Shown: positions 27,433-34,380 of the stretch, piece after piece | Layout: the number at the start of each line of letters is the position of its first letter | How positions within the stretch are numbered: position 1 is the first letter of the stretch | From: an uncultured Eubacterium sp. | Lineage (GTDB): Bacteria > Bacillota > Clostridia > Lachnospirales > Lachnospiraceae | Direction: 5' to 3' | DNA: 64,000 nucleotides | NCBI GenBank assembly: GCA_947384955.1 | Contig: CANDJC010000004.1 | Span: 16,424-80,423, forward strand | Translations under genes and position numbers: made by a program | Notes under the pieces: model-generated | The model's input: only the letters and a program-made list of their open reading frames with translations | Database searches by the model: none | What the model was told of the DNA's origin: nothing

Positions 27433-28332
27433 ATGGCGGAAAAGGACATGACAGAAAAAGCCCTGGAAGCCCACAGCGATGTATTTGCAGATATTGTAAA
27501 CAGCCTGATTTTCAATGGGCGCAGGCAGATACCGGAATCAGAACTGGAGCAGGGCCGGGAGCGCTCAGTTTACCAGGGCGGAAAGGCGCTGCGGGAGCAG
27601 GAGCGCGACACATCGAAATACTGGAGAAAAAACCAGATACGCATTGCGTATATCGGCATGGAAAACGAAACGGAAGCGGAAAACGACATGCCGTTTCGGG
27701 TTATCGGCTATGACGGTGCGGCATACCGGGACCAGATTTCCTATGAACCGGATGAAAACGGAAAGCGCAGGAAAACGAAGGAAAGGTATCCGGTCATAAC
27801 GCTCGTGCTGTATTTCGGCTATAAAAAACGCTGGAATAAGGCGCGGACGCTGCATGAGGCTCTGGGCAGAAAGCTGGACGGCAGCTTAAAGCCGTACGTG
27901 AGCGATTATAAAATCAATCTGTTTGAAATTGCGTGGCTGACGGACGAACAGGTTTCGAGATTCCAGAGCGATTTTGGCATTGTGGCGGATTATTTTGTAC
28001 AGATGCGCAAAACCGGGACATACAGCGGCTCCAGGACAGAGGCAGGCCATATGCGGGAAGTCCTGCAGCTGCTGTCCGTGCTTACAGCTGATGCCCGGTT
28101 TATGGAAACGATGGATGCAGCAGGGGAAGGAGGAGGGCTTCATAATATGAGCGAGGTTCTTGAGAAAATTGAACAAAAAGGCCGGGAACAGGGCATTGAG
28201 TCAGTTAATATGCTGAATGCAAGGCTGATAAGAGACGGCCGGATGAAAGACCTGGAACGGTCAGTTGCGGACAGTGCATACCAGAAGCAGCTTTTAAATG
28301 AACTGTTCCCAGAGTTTATCAGTCAGAAATAA
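27433..28332 (+). CDS. Rpn-family recombination-promoting nuclease/putative transposase, copy 1
   Basis: A 299-aa protein: KALEAHSDVFADIVNSLIF at the N-terminus, YPVITLVLYFGYKKRWNKAR and FEIAWLTDEQVSRFQSDFGIV in the middle, and a C-terminal tail with KGREQGIESVNMLNARLIRDGR, the usual organisation of PD-(D/E)XK Rpn-like proteins in Lachnospiraceae. GGAAAGGA precedes the ATG. It is nearly identical to the gene 1,064 bp downstream. It lacks the GIEKGIEKG insert that copy 2 has. Function in recombination is known for E. coli Rpn proteins; here it is inferred. Confidence 0.8.
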   Translation: MAEKDMTEKALEAHSDVFADIVNSLIFNGRRQIPESELEQGRERSVYQGGKALREQERDTSKYWRKNQIRIAYIGMENETEAENDMPFRVIGYDGAAYRDQISYEPDENGKRRKTKERYPVITLVLYFGYKKRWNKARTLHEALGRKLDGSLKPYVSDYKINLFEIAWLTDEQVSRFQSDFGIVADYFVQMRKTGTYSGSRTEAGHMREVLQLLSVLTADARFMETMDAAGEGGGLHNMSEVLEKIEQKGREQGIESVNMLNARLIRDGRMKDLERSVADSAYQKQLLNELFPEFISQK

Positions 28333-28496
28333 AGAGCAGGCGGTGGTACTGGGCTGCGGACAAAGCCTGGAAGGCGCAGAATTATAAAAATAAAGCAGAG
28401 ACAGAAATGAAATCCCATGGAACAGATATTCCATAAAAGATGTAAATCAGCAAAAATGAACATTTTAGAAGGACAGGCAGACCGGAAAGGAAAACC

Positions 28497-29420
28497 ATGG
28501 TGGAAAAGGACATGACAGAAAAAGCCCTGGAAGCCCACAGCGATGTATTTGCGGATATTGTAAACAGCCTGATTTTCAATGGGCGCAGGCAGATACCGGA
28601 AACAGAACTGGAGCAGGGCCGGGAGCGCTCAGTTTACCAGGGCGGAAAGGCGCTGCGGGAGCAGGAGCGCGACACATCGAAATACTGGAGAAAAAACCAG
28701 ATACGCATTGCGTATATCGGCATGGAAAACGAAACGGAAGCGGAAAACGACATGCCGTTTCGGGTTATCGGCTATGACGGTGCGGCATACCGGGACCAGA
28801 TTTCCTATGAACCGGATGAAAACGGAAAGCGCAGGAAAACGAAGGAAAGGTATCCGGTCATAACGCTCGTGCTGTATTTCGGCTATAAAAAACGCTGGAA
28901 TAAGGCGCGGACGCTGCATGAGGCTCTGGGCAGAAAGCTGGACGGCAGCTTAAAGCCGTACGTGAGCGATTATAAAATCAATCTGTTTGAAATTGCGTGG
29001 CTGACGGACGAACAGGTTTCGAGATTCCAGAGCGATTTTGGCATTGTGGCGGATTATTTTGTACAGATGCGCAAAACCGGGACATACAGCGGCTCCAGGA
29101 CAGAGGCAGGCCATATGCGGGAAGTCCTGCAGCTGCTGTCCGTGCTTACAGATGATGCCCGGTTTATGGAAACGATGGATGCAGCAGGGGAAGGAGGCAG
29201 GCTTCATAATATGAGCGAGGTTCTTGAGAAAATTGAAGAAAAAGGTATAGAAAAGGGCATAGAAAAAGGCCGGGAACAGGGCATTGAGTCAGTTAATATG
29301 CTGAATGCAAGGCTGATAAGAGACGGCCGGATGAAAGACCTGGAACGGTCAGTTGCGGACAGTGCATACCAGAAGCAGCTTTTAGACGAACTGTTCCCGG
29401 AGTTTATCAGTCAAAATTGA
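28497..29420 (+). CDS. Rpn-family recombination-promoting nuclease/putative transposase, copy 2
   Basis: A 307-aa protein almost identical to the 27433 copy, including silent positions, so the pair arose by recent tandem duplication. Differences are few: start context GTGG versus GCGG, S38T, A/D near residue 225, and an eight-residue expansion (KGIEKGIE) in the Glu/Lys/Gly repeat near residue 255, a typical length-variable zone of these proteins. SD and start are as in copy 1. The 164-bp spacer between the copies holds no gene. Confidence 0.8.
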   Translation: MVEKDMTEKALEAHSDVFADIVNSLIFNGRRQIPETELEQGRERSVYQGGKALREQERDTSKYWRKNQIRIAYIGMENETEAENDMPFRVIGYDGAAYRDQISYEPDENGKRRKTKERYPVITLVLYFGYKKRWNKARTLHEALGRKLDGSLKPYVSDYKINLFEIAWLTDEQVSRFQSDFGIVADYFVQMRKTGTYSGSRTEAGHMREVLQLLSVLTDDARFMETMDAAGEGGRLHNMSEVLEKIEEKGIEKGIEKGREQGIESVNMLNARLIRDGRMKDLERSVADSAYQKQLLDELFPEFISQN

Positions 29421-29528
29421 TTTCCAGATTTGAAGAAACCCGGACAGAAAACGGTATATGCATGTGAGTGCTTTATCTGATGCCGCTAGAAACGGTTTTC
29501 CGAATTGAATTATTATACTACAAGTTCA

Positions 29529-29557
29529 ATGACAGGAAGTGAATTTTCGTGTAAAAT
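29529..29557 (+). promoter_or_regulatory. Promoter of the NSSSSSF/radical SAM pair (copy 2 of the repeat)
   Basis: ATGACA, 17 nt, TAAAAT, followed 19 nt later by AAAGGAGG and the ATG at 29593. It is the second copy of the repeat at 26965-27035; conservation of both boxes and spacing supports the promoter call. Confidence 0.55.
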
Positions 29558-29592
29558 CATATATCATACCAGTTTTAAAGGAGGATTGATAT

Positions 29593-29976
29593 ATGAAAAT
29601 CAGAACCGATTTTGTCACAAATTCAAGCAGCAGCAGTTTCATTCTTGCACGAAAGCCGGGCATGAATGACAGGCAGAAGGAAGCTGTCATTCAGTATGTA
29701 GAAAACCGTTTTTTTGGAAAGATAATACTGACTCCGAAAAGTACGGAAAATGAAATACAACAAGTATTTCAGGATTATTATATATTTGAAGACAATGAGG
29801 ATAGACAGAGAGAAGTACGTGAACTGTTAAAGGAAGGAAAATCAATCTATGAAGGGCATGTTTCTTATGAAGAATGCGAATATGCATATGCAGAAATTTT
29901 TGAGGATATCTGGAATATTATGAAGAAACACGGCAGTGACGAATTTACGGCCATTGATGATGACCTTTCTTATTAG
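29593..29976 (+). CDS. Small acidic protein with MKIRTDF..NSSSSSF leader motif; candidate radical SAM partner
   Basis: A 127-aa protein. The first 17 residues, MKIRTDFVTNSSSSSFI, form a motif I recall at the start of many otherwise unrelated small Firmicutes proteins. The rest is rich in Glu/Asp/Tyr (YEECEYAYAEIFEDIW) and ends DDDLSY; it has no Cys apart from one in the EEC segment. SD AAAGGAGG. The stop overlaps the SD of the radical SAM gene 10 nt downstream, so the two are co-translated. It may be the substrate or leader-bearing partner of that enzyme; this is inference, and a structural or regulatory protein is equally possible. Confidence 0.65.
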   Translation: MKIRTDFVTNSSSSSFILARKPGMNDRQKEAVIQYVENRFFGKIILTPKSTENEIQQVFQDYYIFEDNEDRQREVRELLKEGKSIYEGHVSYEECEYAYAEIFEDIWNIMKKHGSDEFTAIDDDLSY

Positions 29977-29985
29977 GAGCCAGGC

Positions 29986-31110
29986 ATGAAGATACGAAAA
30001 GAGAAGGAATTCATTTCCATGTTTGACGAACATACGGGGAAATATGTACGTACGGGAATTTTGAAGCATGGGAGGGAGACAGGGGAGGAGCCGTTTATGT
30101 CTTCCTTCCCGGAGCTTTTGGATATTGGCATTATGGGACACTGTATTCACGGCAAAGCTGGATTATGTCTGAAAGCGGGGGTACAGTGTTATCAGGACGG
30201 ACTGCATGCACAGCAGAAAAATATGCGGCTGGAGGACTTTAAAGATATAGCAGGGCAGTGCAGGGAACAGACGTATCAGTTTGCGTTAGGCGGATGCGGA
30301 GATCCGGATCAGCATGAAAATTTTGCAGACATTTTAGAAGTGTGCAGGCAGAATCAGATTGTGCCTAATTTTACAACTTCAGGATTTGGAATGACGGAGG
30401 AGACAGCGCTGCTTTGCAAGGAATACTGCGGAGCTGCTGCTGTCAGCTGGTATCGGAGTGATTATACAATTCATGCGATTGATATGCTGCTTGAGGCGGG
30501 TGTAAAAACGAATATTCACTACGTATTAAGCAGGGACAGCATTTCAGAAGCACTTGAACACTTGAAAAACGGCGGATTTCCAAAGGGAGTCAATGCAGTT
30601 GTATTTCTTTTGCATAAGCCGGTCGGGCTGGGCGAATCAGACAGAGTCGTGACTGCTGATAACAGAGATTTTCAGGAATTTATCGAGTATATTGGAAAAG
30701 GAAGGCTGCAGTATAAAATTGGATTTGATTCCTGTACGGTTCCGGCACTTATAAATCAGCCTGGAAATATCGATATGGACAGTCTGGATACCTGTGAAGC
30801 TGGCAGGTGGTCTGCGTATATTTCTGCTGATATGAAAATGATGCCATGCAGCTTTGACAGTCAGGAGAAAAAGTGGGCGGTTGATTTAAGGAAATATTCC
30901 ATAAAGGAAGCATGGGAAAGCGGGGCATTCGATACTTTTCGGAATCATCTGAGAAACGCATGCAGTGACTGTGATAAAAGAAGCTTATGCATGGGTGGAT
31001 GCCCAGTCAGGCCGGAAATTGTTTTATGCACAAAACGCCAGGGACAGACATGCGAAAATGCTGCAGAACAATTAATGGAAAATCGTGCTTCACAGGATAT
31101 TGAAGGATGA
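29986..31110 (+). CDS. Radical SAM protein with SPASM-like C-terminus and atypical Cys spacing
   Basis: A 374-aa protein. The likely [4Fe-4S]/SAM site is GHCIHGKAGLCLKAGVQCYQ with Cys 53, 61 and 68, i.e. C-x7-C-x6-C rather than C-x3-C-x2-C. It is followed by FALGGCGDPDQHENF (the GGE-like SAM-binding strand) and FTTSGFGMTEE. The C-terminal part has CSFD, CSDCDKRSLCMGGCP and a final C..C, the pattern of SPASM auxiliary clusters found in peptide-modifying enzymes. It is translationally linked to the small NSSSSSF protein. The substrate is unknown. Confidence 0.8.
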   Translation: MKIRKEKEFISMFDEHTGKYVRTGILKHGRETGEEPFMSSFPELLDIGIMGHCIHGKAGLCLKAGVQCYQDGLHAQQKNMRLEDFKDIAGQCREQTYQFALGGCGDPDQHENFADILEVCRQNQIVPNFTTSGFGMTEETALLCKEYCGAAAVSWYRSDYTIHAIDMLLEAGVKTNIHYVLSRDSISEALEHLKNGGFPKGVNAVVFLLHKPVGLGESDRVVTADNRDFQEFIEYIGKGRLQYKIGFDSCTVPALINQPGNIDMDSLDTCEAGRWSAYISADMKMMPCSFDSQEKKWAVDLRKYSIKEAWESGAFDTFRNHLRNACSDCDKRSLCMGGCPVRPEIVLCTKRQGQTCENAAEQLMENRASQDIEG

Positions 31111-31126
31111 TACAATAGGAATAAGA

Positions 31127-31198
31127 GGGAAGGAGGTAACAGGACGTTCCCTGTAATTAACCGGGGGAAGGAGGTGACAGGATGTTTCCTGTAATTAA
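31127..31198 (+). repeat. Tandem duplication of the SD/start region of the XRE gene
   Basis: Two 34-bp copies (31127-31160, 31165-31198) of GGGAAGGAGGT.ACAGGA.G followed by TTYCCTGTAATTAA, three differences. Copy 2 holds the working ATG 31182; in copy 1 the same codon is ACG. Confidence 0.75.
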
Positions 31199-31502
31199 TA
31201 AAAGAAAAACAGGTATTCATCTGCGCAAAATTATGGATAAGCACGGCATTACAGTAAAAGATGTACAGGAGTATCTCGGGCTTGCCAGCGTGCAGAGTGT
31301 GTATCACTGGCTGAACGGCATCAGTCTGCCTTCTGTTGACAATCTGTATGCACTGAGTGTACTGTTTCAGTTACCCATGGACAGTCTTGTATGTGGGAAT
31401 CGGCCGGCAGTTCCGGAAAGGTTTTTTTCTGAAATAAATGAAGTTTATTATCAGAGAATGCAGAGATACTATGCGGGAATATGTGAAAGATATATTGCAT
31501 AA
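31182..31502 (+). CDS. XRE-family helix-turn-helix regulator
   Basis: A 106-aa protein. Residues 10-65 form an HTH_XRE domain: IHLRKIMDKHGITVKDVQEYLGLASVQSVYHWLNG..LPSVDNLYALSVLFQLPMDSLV. The SD AAGGAGGTGACAGG lies directly upstream. It follows the radical SAM gene by about 70 nt on the same strand and could regulate the pair. The tail after residue 75 is unassigned. Confidence 0.8.
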   Translation: MFPVINKRKTGIHLRKIMDKHGITVKDVQEYLGLASVQSVYHWLNGISLPSVDNLYALSVLFQLPMDSLVCGNRPAVPERFFSEINEVYYQRMQRYYAGICERYIA

Positions 31503-31665
31503 AAATCATAATCTGGAGAAAATTTTTATCATGGCATGCTGATTGGAATTCAGTTGTGACCGTTTCGGCAGTTATCGGAATTCATTATCATTTTTTCTTC
31601 GCAGCCGCTTCTGCTTCATTCTTATTTTCTTCTCTAGTTTCTGGTATGTATTTTCCATAATTAAA

Positions 31666-31694
31666 TTGACTTATGTATCATATCGTTTTATAAT
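31666..31694 (+). promoter_or_regulatory. Sigma-A-type promoter of the Phd-like antitoxin
   Basis: TTGACT, 17 nt, TATAAT: close to consensus, with the operator repeats just downstream. Confidence 0.8.
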
Positions 31695-31709
31695 AACAGT
31701 ACAATAAAT

Positions 31710-31740
31710 GGTACTATTATAAGTACAGAAAGAGGTACTT
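31710..31740. promoter_or_regulatory. Operator: overlapping GTACTT/AAGTAC palindromes
   Basis: GGTACT (31710-31715), AAGTAC (31721-31726) and GTACTT (31735-31740); AAGTAC/GTACTT is a perfect inverted repeat with 8 nt between. It sits between the -10 box and the antitoxin ATG, as expected for autorepression by a Phd/YefM dimer. Confidence 0.6.
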
Positions 31741-31741
31741 T

Positions 31742-31921
31742 ATGATTGCTGCGAAACAGGTGGATGTAAGAAAAAATATAAAAAAATATTTTGATATGGC
31801 ATTTAACGGCGAGCCGGTGATTGTTTCCCGCAAAGAAAATAAAAATGTTGTGATTATTTCTGAAGCGGAATACAATGCGCTGGAAAAAGCAAGAAAGAAT
31901 GCGGAGCATCTGACTGAATGA
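31742..31921 (+). CDS. Phd/YefM-type antitoxin, 59 aa
   Basis: The protein begins MIAAKQVDVRKNIKKYFDMA and continues NGEPVIVSRKENKNVVIISEAEYNALEK, the canonical Phd/YefM fold sequence. SD AAAGAGG overlaps the operator. No recognisable RelE/Doc toxin follows: an ORF overlapping by 4 nt (31918-32109, MKQGGISKYAKAVNSEME..) is short, unlike known toxins, and overlaps the start of the ThuA gene. So it is an orphan antitoxin, or its toxin is truncated. Confidence 0.75.
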   Translation: MIAAKQVDVRKNIKKYFDMAFNGEPVIVSRKENKNVVIISEAEYNALEKARKNAEHLTE

Positions 31922-32038
31922 AACAGGGCGGAATATCAAAATATGCGAAAGCTGTGAATTCAGAAATGGAACTTACGTGCAGTGTGTACTGTTTGTTTTT
32001 GGCGGAAAATAAAACGAAAGAAAACAGGAGGGAATTTT

Positions 32039-32869
32039 ATGAAAACAATCCAGGTACTTCTGGTATCAGGTCTTGTTACCATCGAACACCAGAGCAGAAA
32101 AATGAATGAAAGACTCAGGGAGCTGCTTGAAGCAACGGGCCGGTTTCAGGTCTCTATTGTAGAAGAATTCCGAAATATTACTCCGCAATTCCTCGAACCT
32201 TACGATTTGCTGCTGATTAACTATGACGGAAAGCTCCTGCCTTCCCAGCCGGCCAGACGGTTTGGAGAACAGTCAGAAGCGGCAGTTTATGATTTTGCTG
32301 CTCAGGGAAAGGGCATCGTCTTTTATCATTCCAGCATCTGGGTAGACGCCCACTGGCCGGATGAATGGCGCAGGCTTCTTGGCGGATACTGCGCGATGGA
32401 CCAGGGCTGCCGCCGTTGTCCAAAGGACGATCATATAATAGAAACTACTGATCCAGACCATCCGATTACAAGGGGCATTGACGCAAAATGGATGAATGTA
32501 TTTGATGATTTATTCACTCAGCTGATTATACATCCAGATGCGAAAATGCATGTATTAGCTTCGATATATGATGATGTAGAGTTTTACCGGGTACCTGGCT
32601 TCCCTCCTGCACACCATCCAGTGGATATTCCAGATGGAGACCTCAGTAAAATGCCGGGTGTAAATCAGTATACGCCTGTAATCTGGACAAATGAATATGG
32701 AAAAGGACGTGTGTTTGTTACGTCCATCGGGCATTGGGAAGCGTTAGACCGTTTTAACTTTATTACAATGCTTGTCCGGGGATGTGAATGGGCGGCCACG
32801 GGAGAGGTTACGCTGGAAAAGCCGGACCGAAGCGGGGATAATCGGCTGAAGCTGTTTCCTTATTATTAA
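32039..32869 (+). CDS. ThuA domain-containing protein (trehalose utilisation-like)
   Basis: A 276-aa protein. ATG 32039 follows AGGAGGGA. ThuA-like class I glutamine-amidotransferase-fold motifs: YDLLLINYDG, FAAQGKGIVFYHSS, WRRLLGGY, then DHPITRGI, TPVIWTNEYGKGRVFVTSIGH and a final FITMLVRGCEWAATG. Such proteins occur with carbohydrate metabolism genes; the biochemical role is unsettled. It stands alone, ended by the hairpin at 32973. Confidence 0.85.
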   Translation: MKTIQVLLVSGLVTIEHQSRKMNERLRELLEATGRFQVSIVEEFRNITPQFLEPYDLLLINYDGKLLPSQPARRFGEQSEAAVYDFAAQGKGIVFYHSSIWVDAHWPDEWRRLLGGYCAMDQGCRRCPKDDHIIETTDPDHPITRGIDAKWMNVFDDLFTQLIIHPDAKMHVLASIYDDVEFYRVPGFPPAHHPVDIPDGDLSKMPGVNQYTPVIWTNEYGKGRVFVTSIGHWEALDRFNFITMLVRGCEWAATGEVTLEKPDRSGDNRLKLFPYY

Positions 32870-32972
32870 ATCTGCTGCCTGACATTTCCAAAAATGTGAA
32901 AGATAGTTCAATTTCAAATAGAATAAATAGCAGCAATTATTTTGTTTTATGTGTATGAGAAGCCACCGAAAT

Positions 32973-33010
32973 CTTCAGACTGAGCCGTCTTATCCCAGTT
33001 CAGTCTGAAG
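32973..33010. terminator. Bidirectional hairpin terminator
   Basis: An 11-bp perfect stem, CTTCAGACTGA and TCAGTCTGAAG, with a 16-nt loop and AT-rich flanks (AAAT, GTTTATT). It lies between the ThuA gene and the convergent gene at 33059. Confidence 0.7.
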
Positions 33011-33058
33011 GTTTATTCAAATACTGGGGCGGACTCATACAATCCTGATGCATTTTGT

Positions 33059-33241
33059 TTATTCTTTTATTTTATCTAATTCGGCCAGATTAATGCCAAA
33101 AAAATTTAATATTATTTTTAATTCGATGTAGCGGTCTTTCATAAGTTTATAACTATTCGAATCTTTATCAGATGATATCATATAATTCTGCAGTCTGGAG
33201 AATTCTTCGATAGATACTTTAATCATTTCTTTTTCTGACAT
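33059..33241 (-). CDS. Small helical protein, 60 aa, unknown
   Basis: Reads MSEKEMIKVSIEEFSRLQNY.. and ends GINLAELDKIKE, with an SD AAGGTGGTGAG before the ATG. Strong helix propensity and charge pattern; no known motif recognised. It lies downstream, in minus orientation, of the inverted-repeat region at 33444-33767, so inversion of that segment would aim its promoter here. Confidence 0.55.
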   Translation of the reverse strand: MSEKEMIKVSIEEFSRLQNYMISSDKDSNSYKLMKDRYIELKIILNFFGINLAELDKIKE

Positions 33242-33443
33242 ACACTCACCACCTTTTTCTAAGATTATACTATATTGTCCGGTTTTTCAATAGGGGTGAT
33301 CAAACTTTTTAGATAGATTTCTAAAACCCATTCTTTAGTTTCAATATTCAGCGCAGCCAGATTTATGCGAAACCCAGGATATATACTGAATCAGAACGAA
33401 AGACCGCCGTTTGGTAAAGAAGATAAACGAATAAATTCTTATA

Positions 33444-33470
33444 CATAACATTTTATATCAAAATGTTGTC
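33444..33470 (+). repeat. Inverted repeat, left copy (candidate inversion site or operator)
   Basis: CATAACATTTT-ATATC-AAAATGTTGTC. Itself near-palindromic; 24 contiguous bases match the reverse complement of 33741-33767. The asymmetric centre (ATATC) shows that the two copies are in opposite orientation. Confidence 0.75.
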
Positions 33471-33520
33471 TTAAAGTATTCTATATCAAATTTTTTGCGA
33501 TTGCAAGTCTAAAGATAAAA

Positions 33521-33549
33521 TTGTCATATTTTCCAGATTTCTATATCAT
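33521..33549 (+). promoter_or_regulatory. Candidate promoter inside the inverted-repeat-bounded segment
   Basis: TTGTCA, 17 nt, TATCAT, oriented toward the XRE regulator and EPS cluster B. The segment is AT-rich with no ORF. Confidence 0.45.
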
Positions 33550-33678
33550 TTTCATTATTTTTCCTATTGCTTTTTGTTAAAAATTCACAATTACTGCACG
33601 AAAAAAACAAACCATTAAAATAACCCCGTCTGATTCTGAACATTCATAATATGCCAGGCTTTTGTTTTGCAGCCTGTT

Positions 33679-33729
33679 TGAAAAACTTTCCGTAACCCGC
33701 ATAAATAAAGGATTTCGGGAAGTTTTTCA
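33679..33729 (+). other. Long-range inverted repeat/hairpin within the segment
   Basis: TGAAAAACTTTCCG (33679-33692) and CGGGAAGTTTTTCA (33716-33729) pair at 13 of 14 positions with a 23-nt loop. A smaller stem, CAGGCT/AGCCTG, precedes it (33655-33676). It could attenuate transcription from the 33521 promoter. Confidence 0.45.
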
Positions 33730-33740
33730 GCGTTTTTGGA

Positions 33741-33767
33741 CATAACATTTTGATATAAAATGTTATG
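33741..33767 (-). repeat. Inverted repeat, right copy
   Basis: CATAACATTTT-GATAT-AAAATGTTATG, an 11-bp perfect palindrome with a 5-bp centre, inverse of the copy at 33444; 270 bp separate the two. Confidence 0.75.
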
Positions 33768-33816
33768 CGGCATAATACGTGACAGATTCAGCCCGGGCAG
33801 AACTGGCTGGCGGAAT

Positions 33817-33841
33817 CCGGTTTTGATTTTAGGAAAACCGG
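33817..33841 (+). promoter_or_regulatory. CCGGTTTT/AAAACCGG inverted repeat upstream of the XRE gene
   Basis: An 8-bp perfect inverted repeat with a 9-nt centre, 50 nt before ATG 33892. It fits an operator for autoregulation, or a leader hairpin. Confidence 0.4.
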
Positions 33842-33891
33842 TTCAGGCATGCAGCAGATACCCGGTCTGATAAGAGATAACGGAGGAAACT

Positions 33892-34299
33892 ATGCGGGAA
33901 CTGGATTATGGGAAAATGGGTATGAGAATCCGCCAGGTTAGAAAAGCAAAAGGCTGGTCTCAGGACGAGCTGGCGAAAAAATGCGGCATCAGCATGTCGT
34001 TTTTAGGGCATATCGAGCGCGGGACAAGGATTATGAGCATGGAGACATTTGCAAATATCTGCACTGCGCTGGATGCCGGAGCGGACGAGCTGCTCTGGGG
34101 CGTGGCGGCTCCGTCGGATGCGGTGCTGGACATGTGGAATCTGCCGGATAAAAAGAAGCATGGGCAGGAACAGAATCAGTATCAGGAAGAATCCGGTGGC
34201 AGAACAGGGAATCGTAAAACGGATTCCGGGGCAGATGACAGCTATTCTATGTATGTAAGAATTATGAAGTCTGTTGCTGAGATTATGAACGGGGCATAA
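33892..34299 (+). CDS. XRE-family regulator at the head of EPS cluster B
   Basis: A 135-aa protein. HTH_XRE at residues 8-65: MGMRIRQVRKAKGWSQDELAKKCGISMSFLGHIERG..MSMETFANICTALDAGADELL. It is followed by a Gln/Glu/Gly/Arg-rich linker of about 45 residues and a short helix, DDSYSMYVRIMKSVAEIMNG. SD ACGGAGGAAAC. It is 81 nt upstream of wzz in the same direction, so a cluster-linked regulator is the natural reading. Together with the inverted repeats and palindrome before it, this is the control region of cluster B. Confidence 0.8.
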   Translation: MRELDYGKMGMRIRQVRKAKGWSQDELAKKCGISMSFLGHIERGTRIMSMETFANICTALDAGADELLWGVAAPSDAVLDMWNLPDKKKHGQEQNQYQEESGGRTGNRKTDSGADDSYSMYVRIMKSVAEIMNGA

Positions 34300-34380
34300 G
34301 TAATCAGGAAGCTGGCAGCAAGCAATCAAAAGAAGGATGAATAAAGGGAAAGACTGCAGAATGAAAGGGAAGAAAACAGT

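Noticed and set aside
31918-32109. ORF overlapping the Phd stop, as an annotated toxin
   Set aside because: Too short, no toxin motif, and overlaps the well-supported ThuA start; kept only as an observation.
33059-33892. CRISPR or phage attachment site in the AT-rich gap
   Set aside because: Only two copies of the repeat, in inverted orientation, no spacer array and no tRNA; regulation or inversion fits better.
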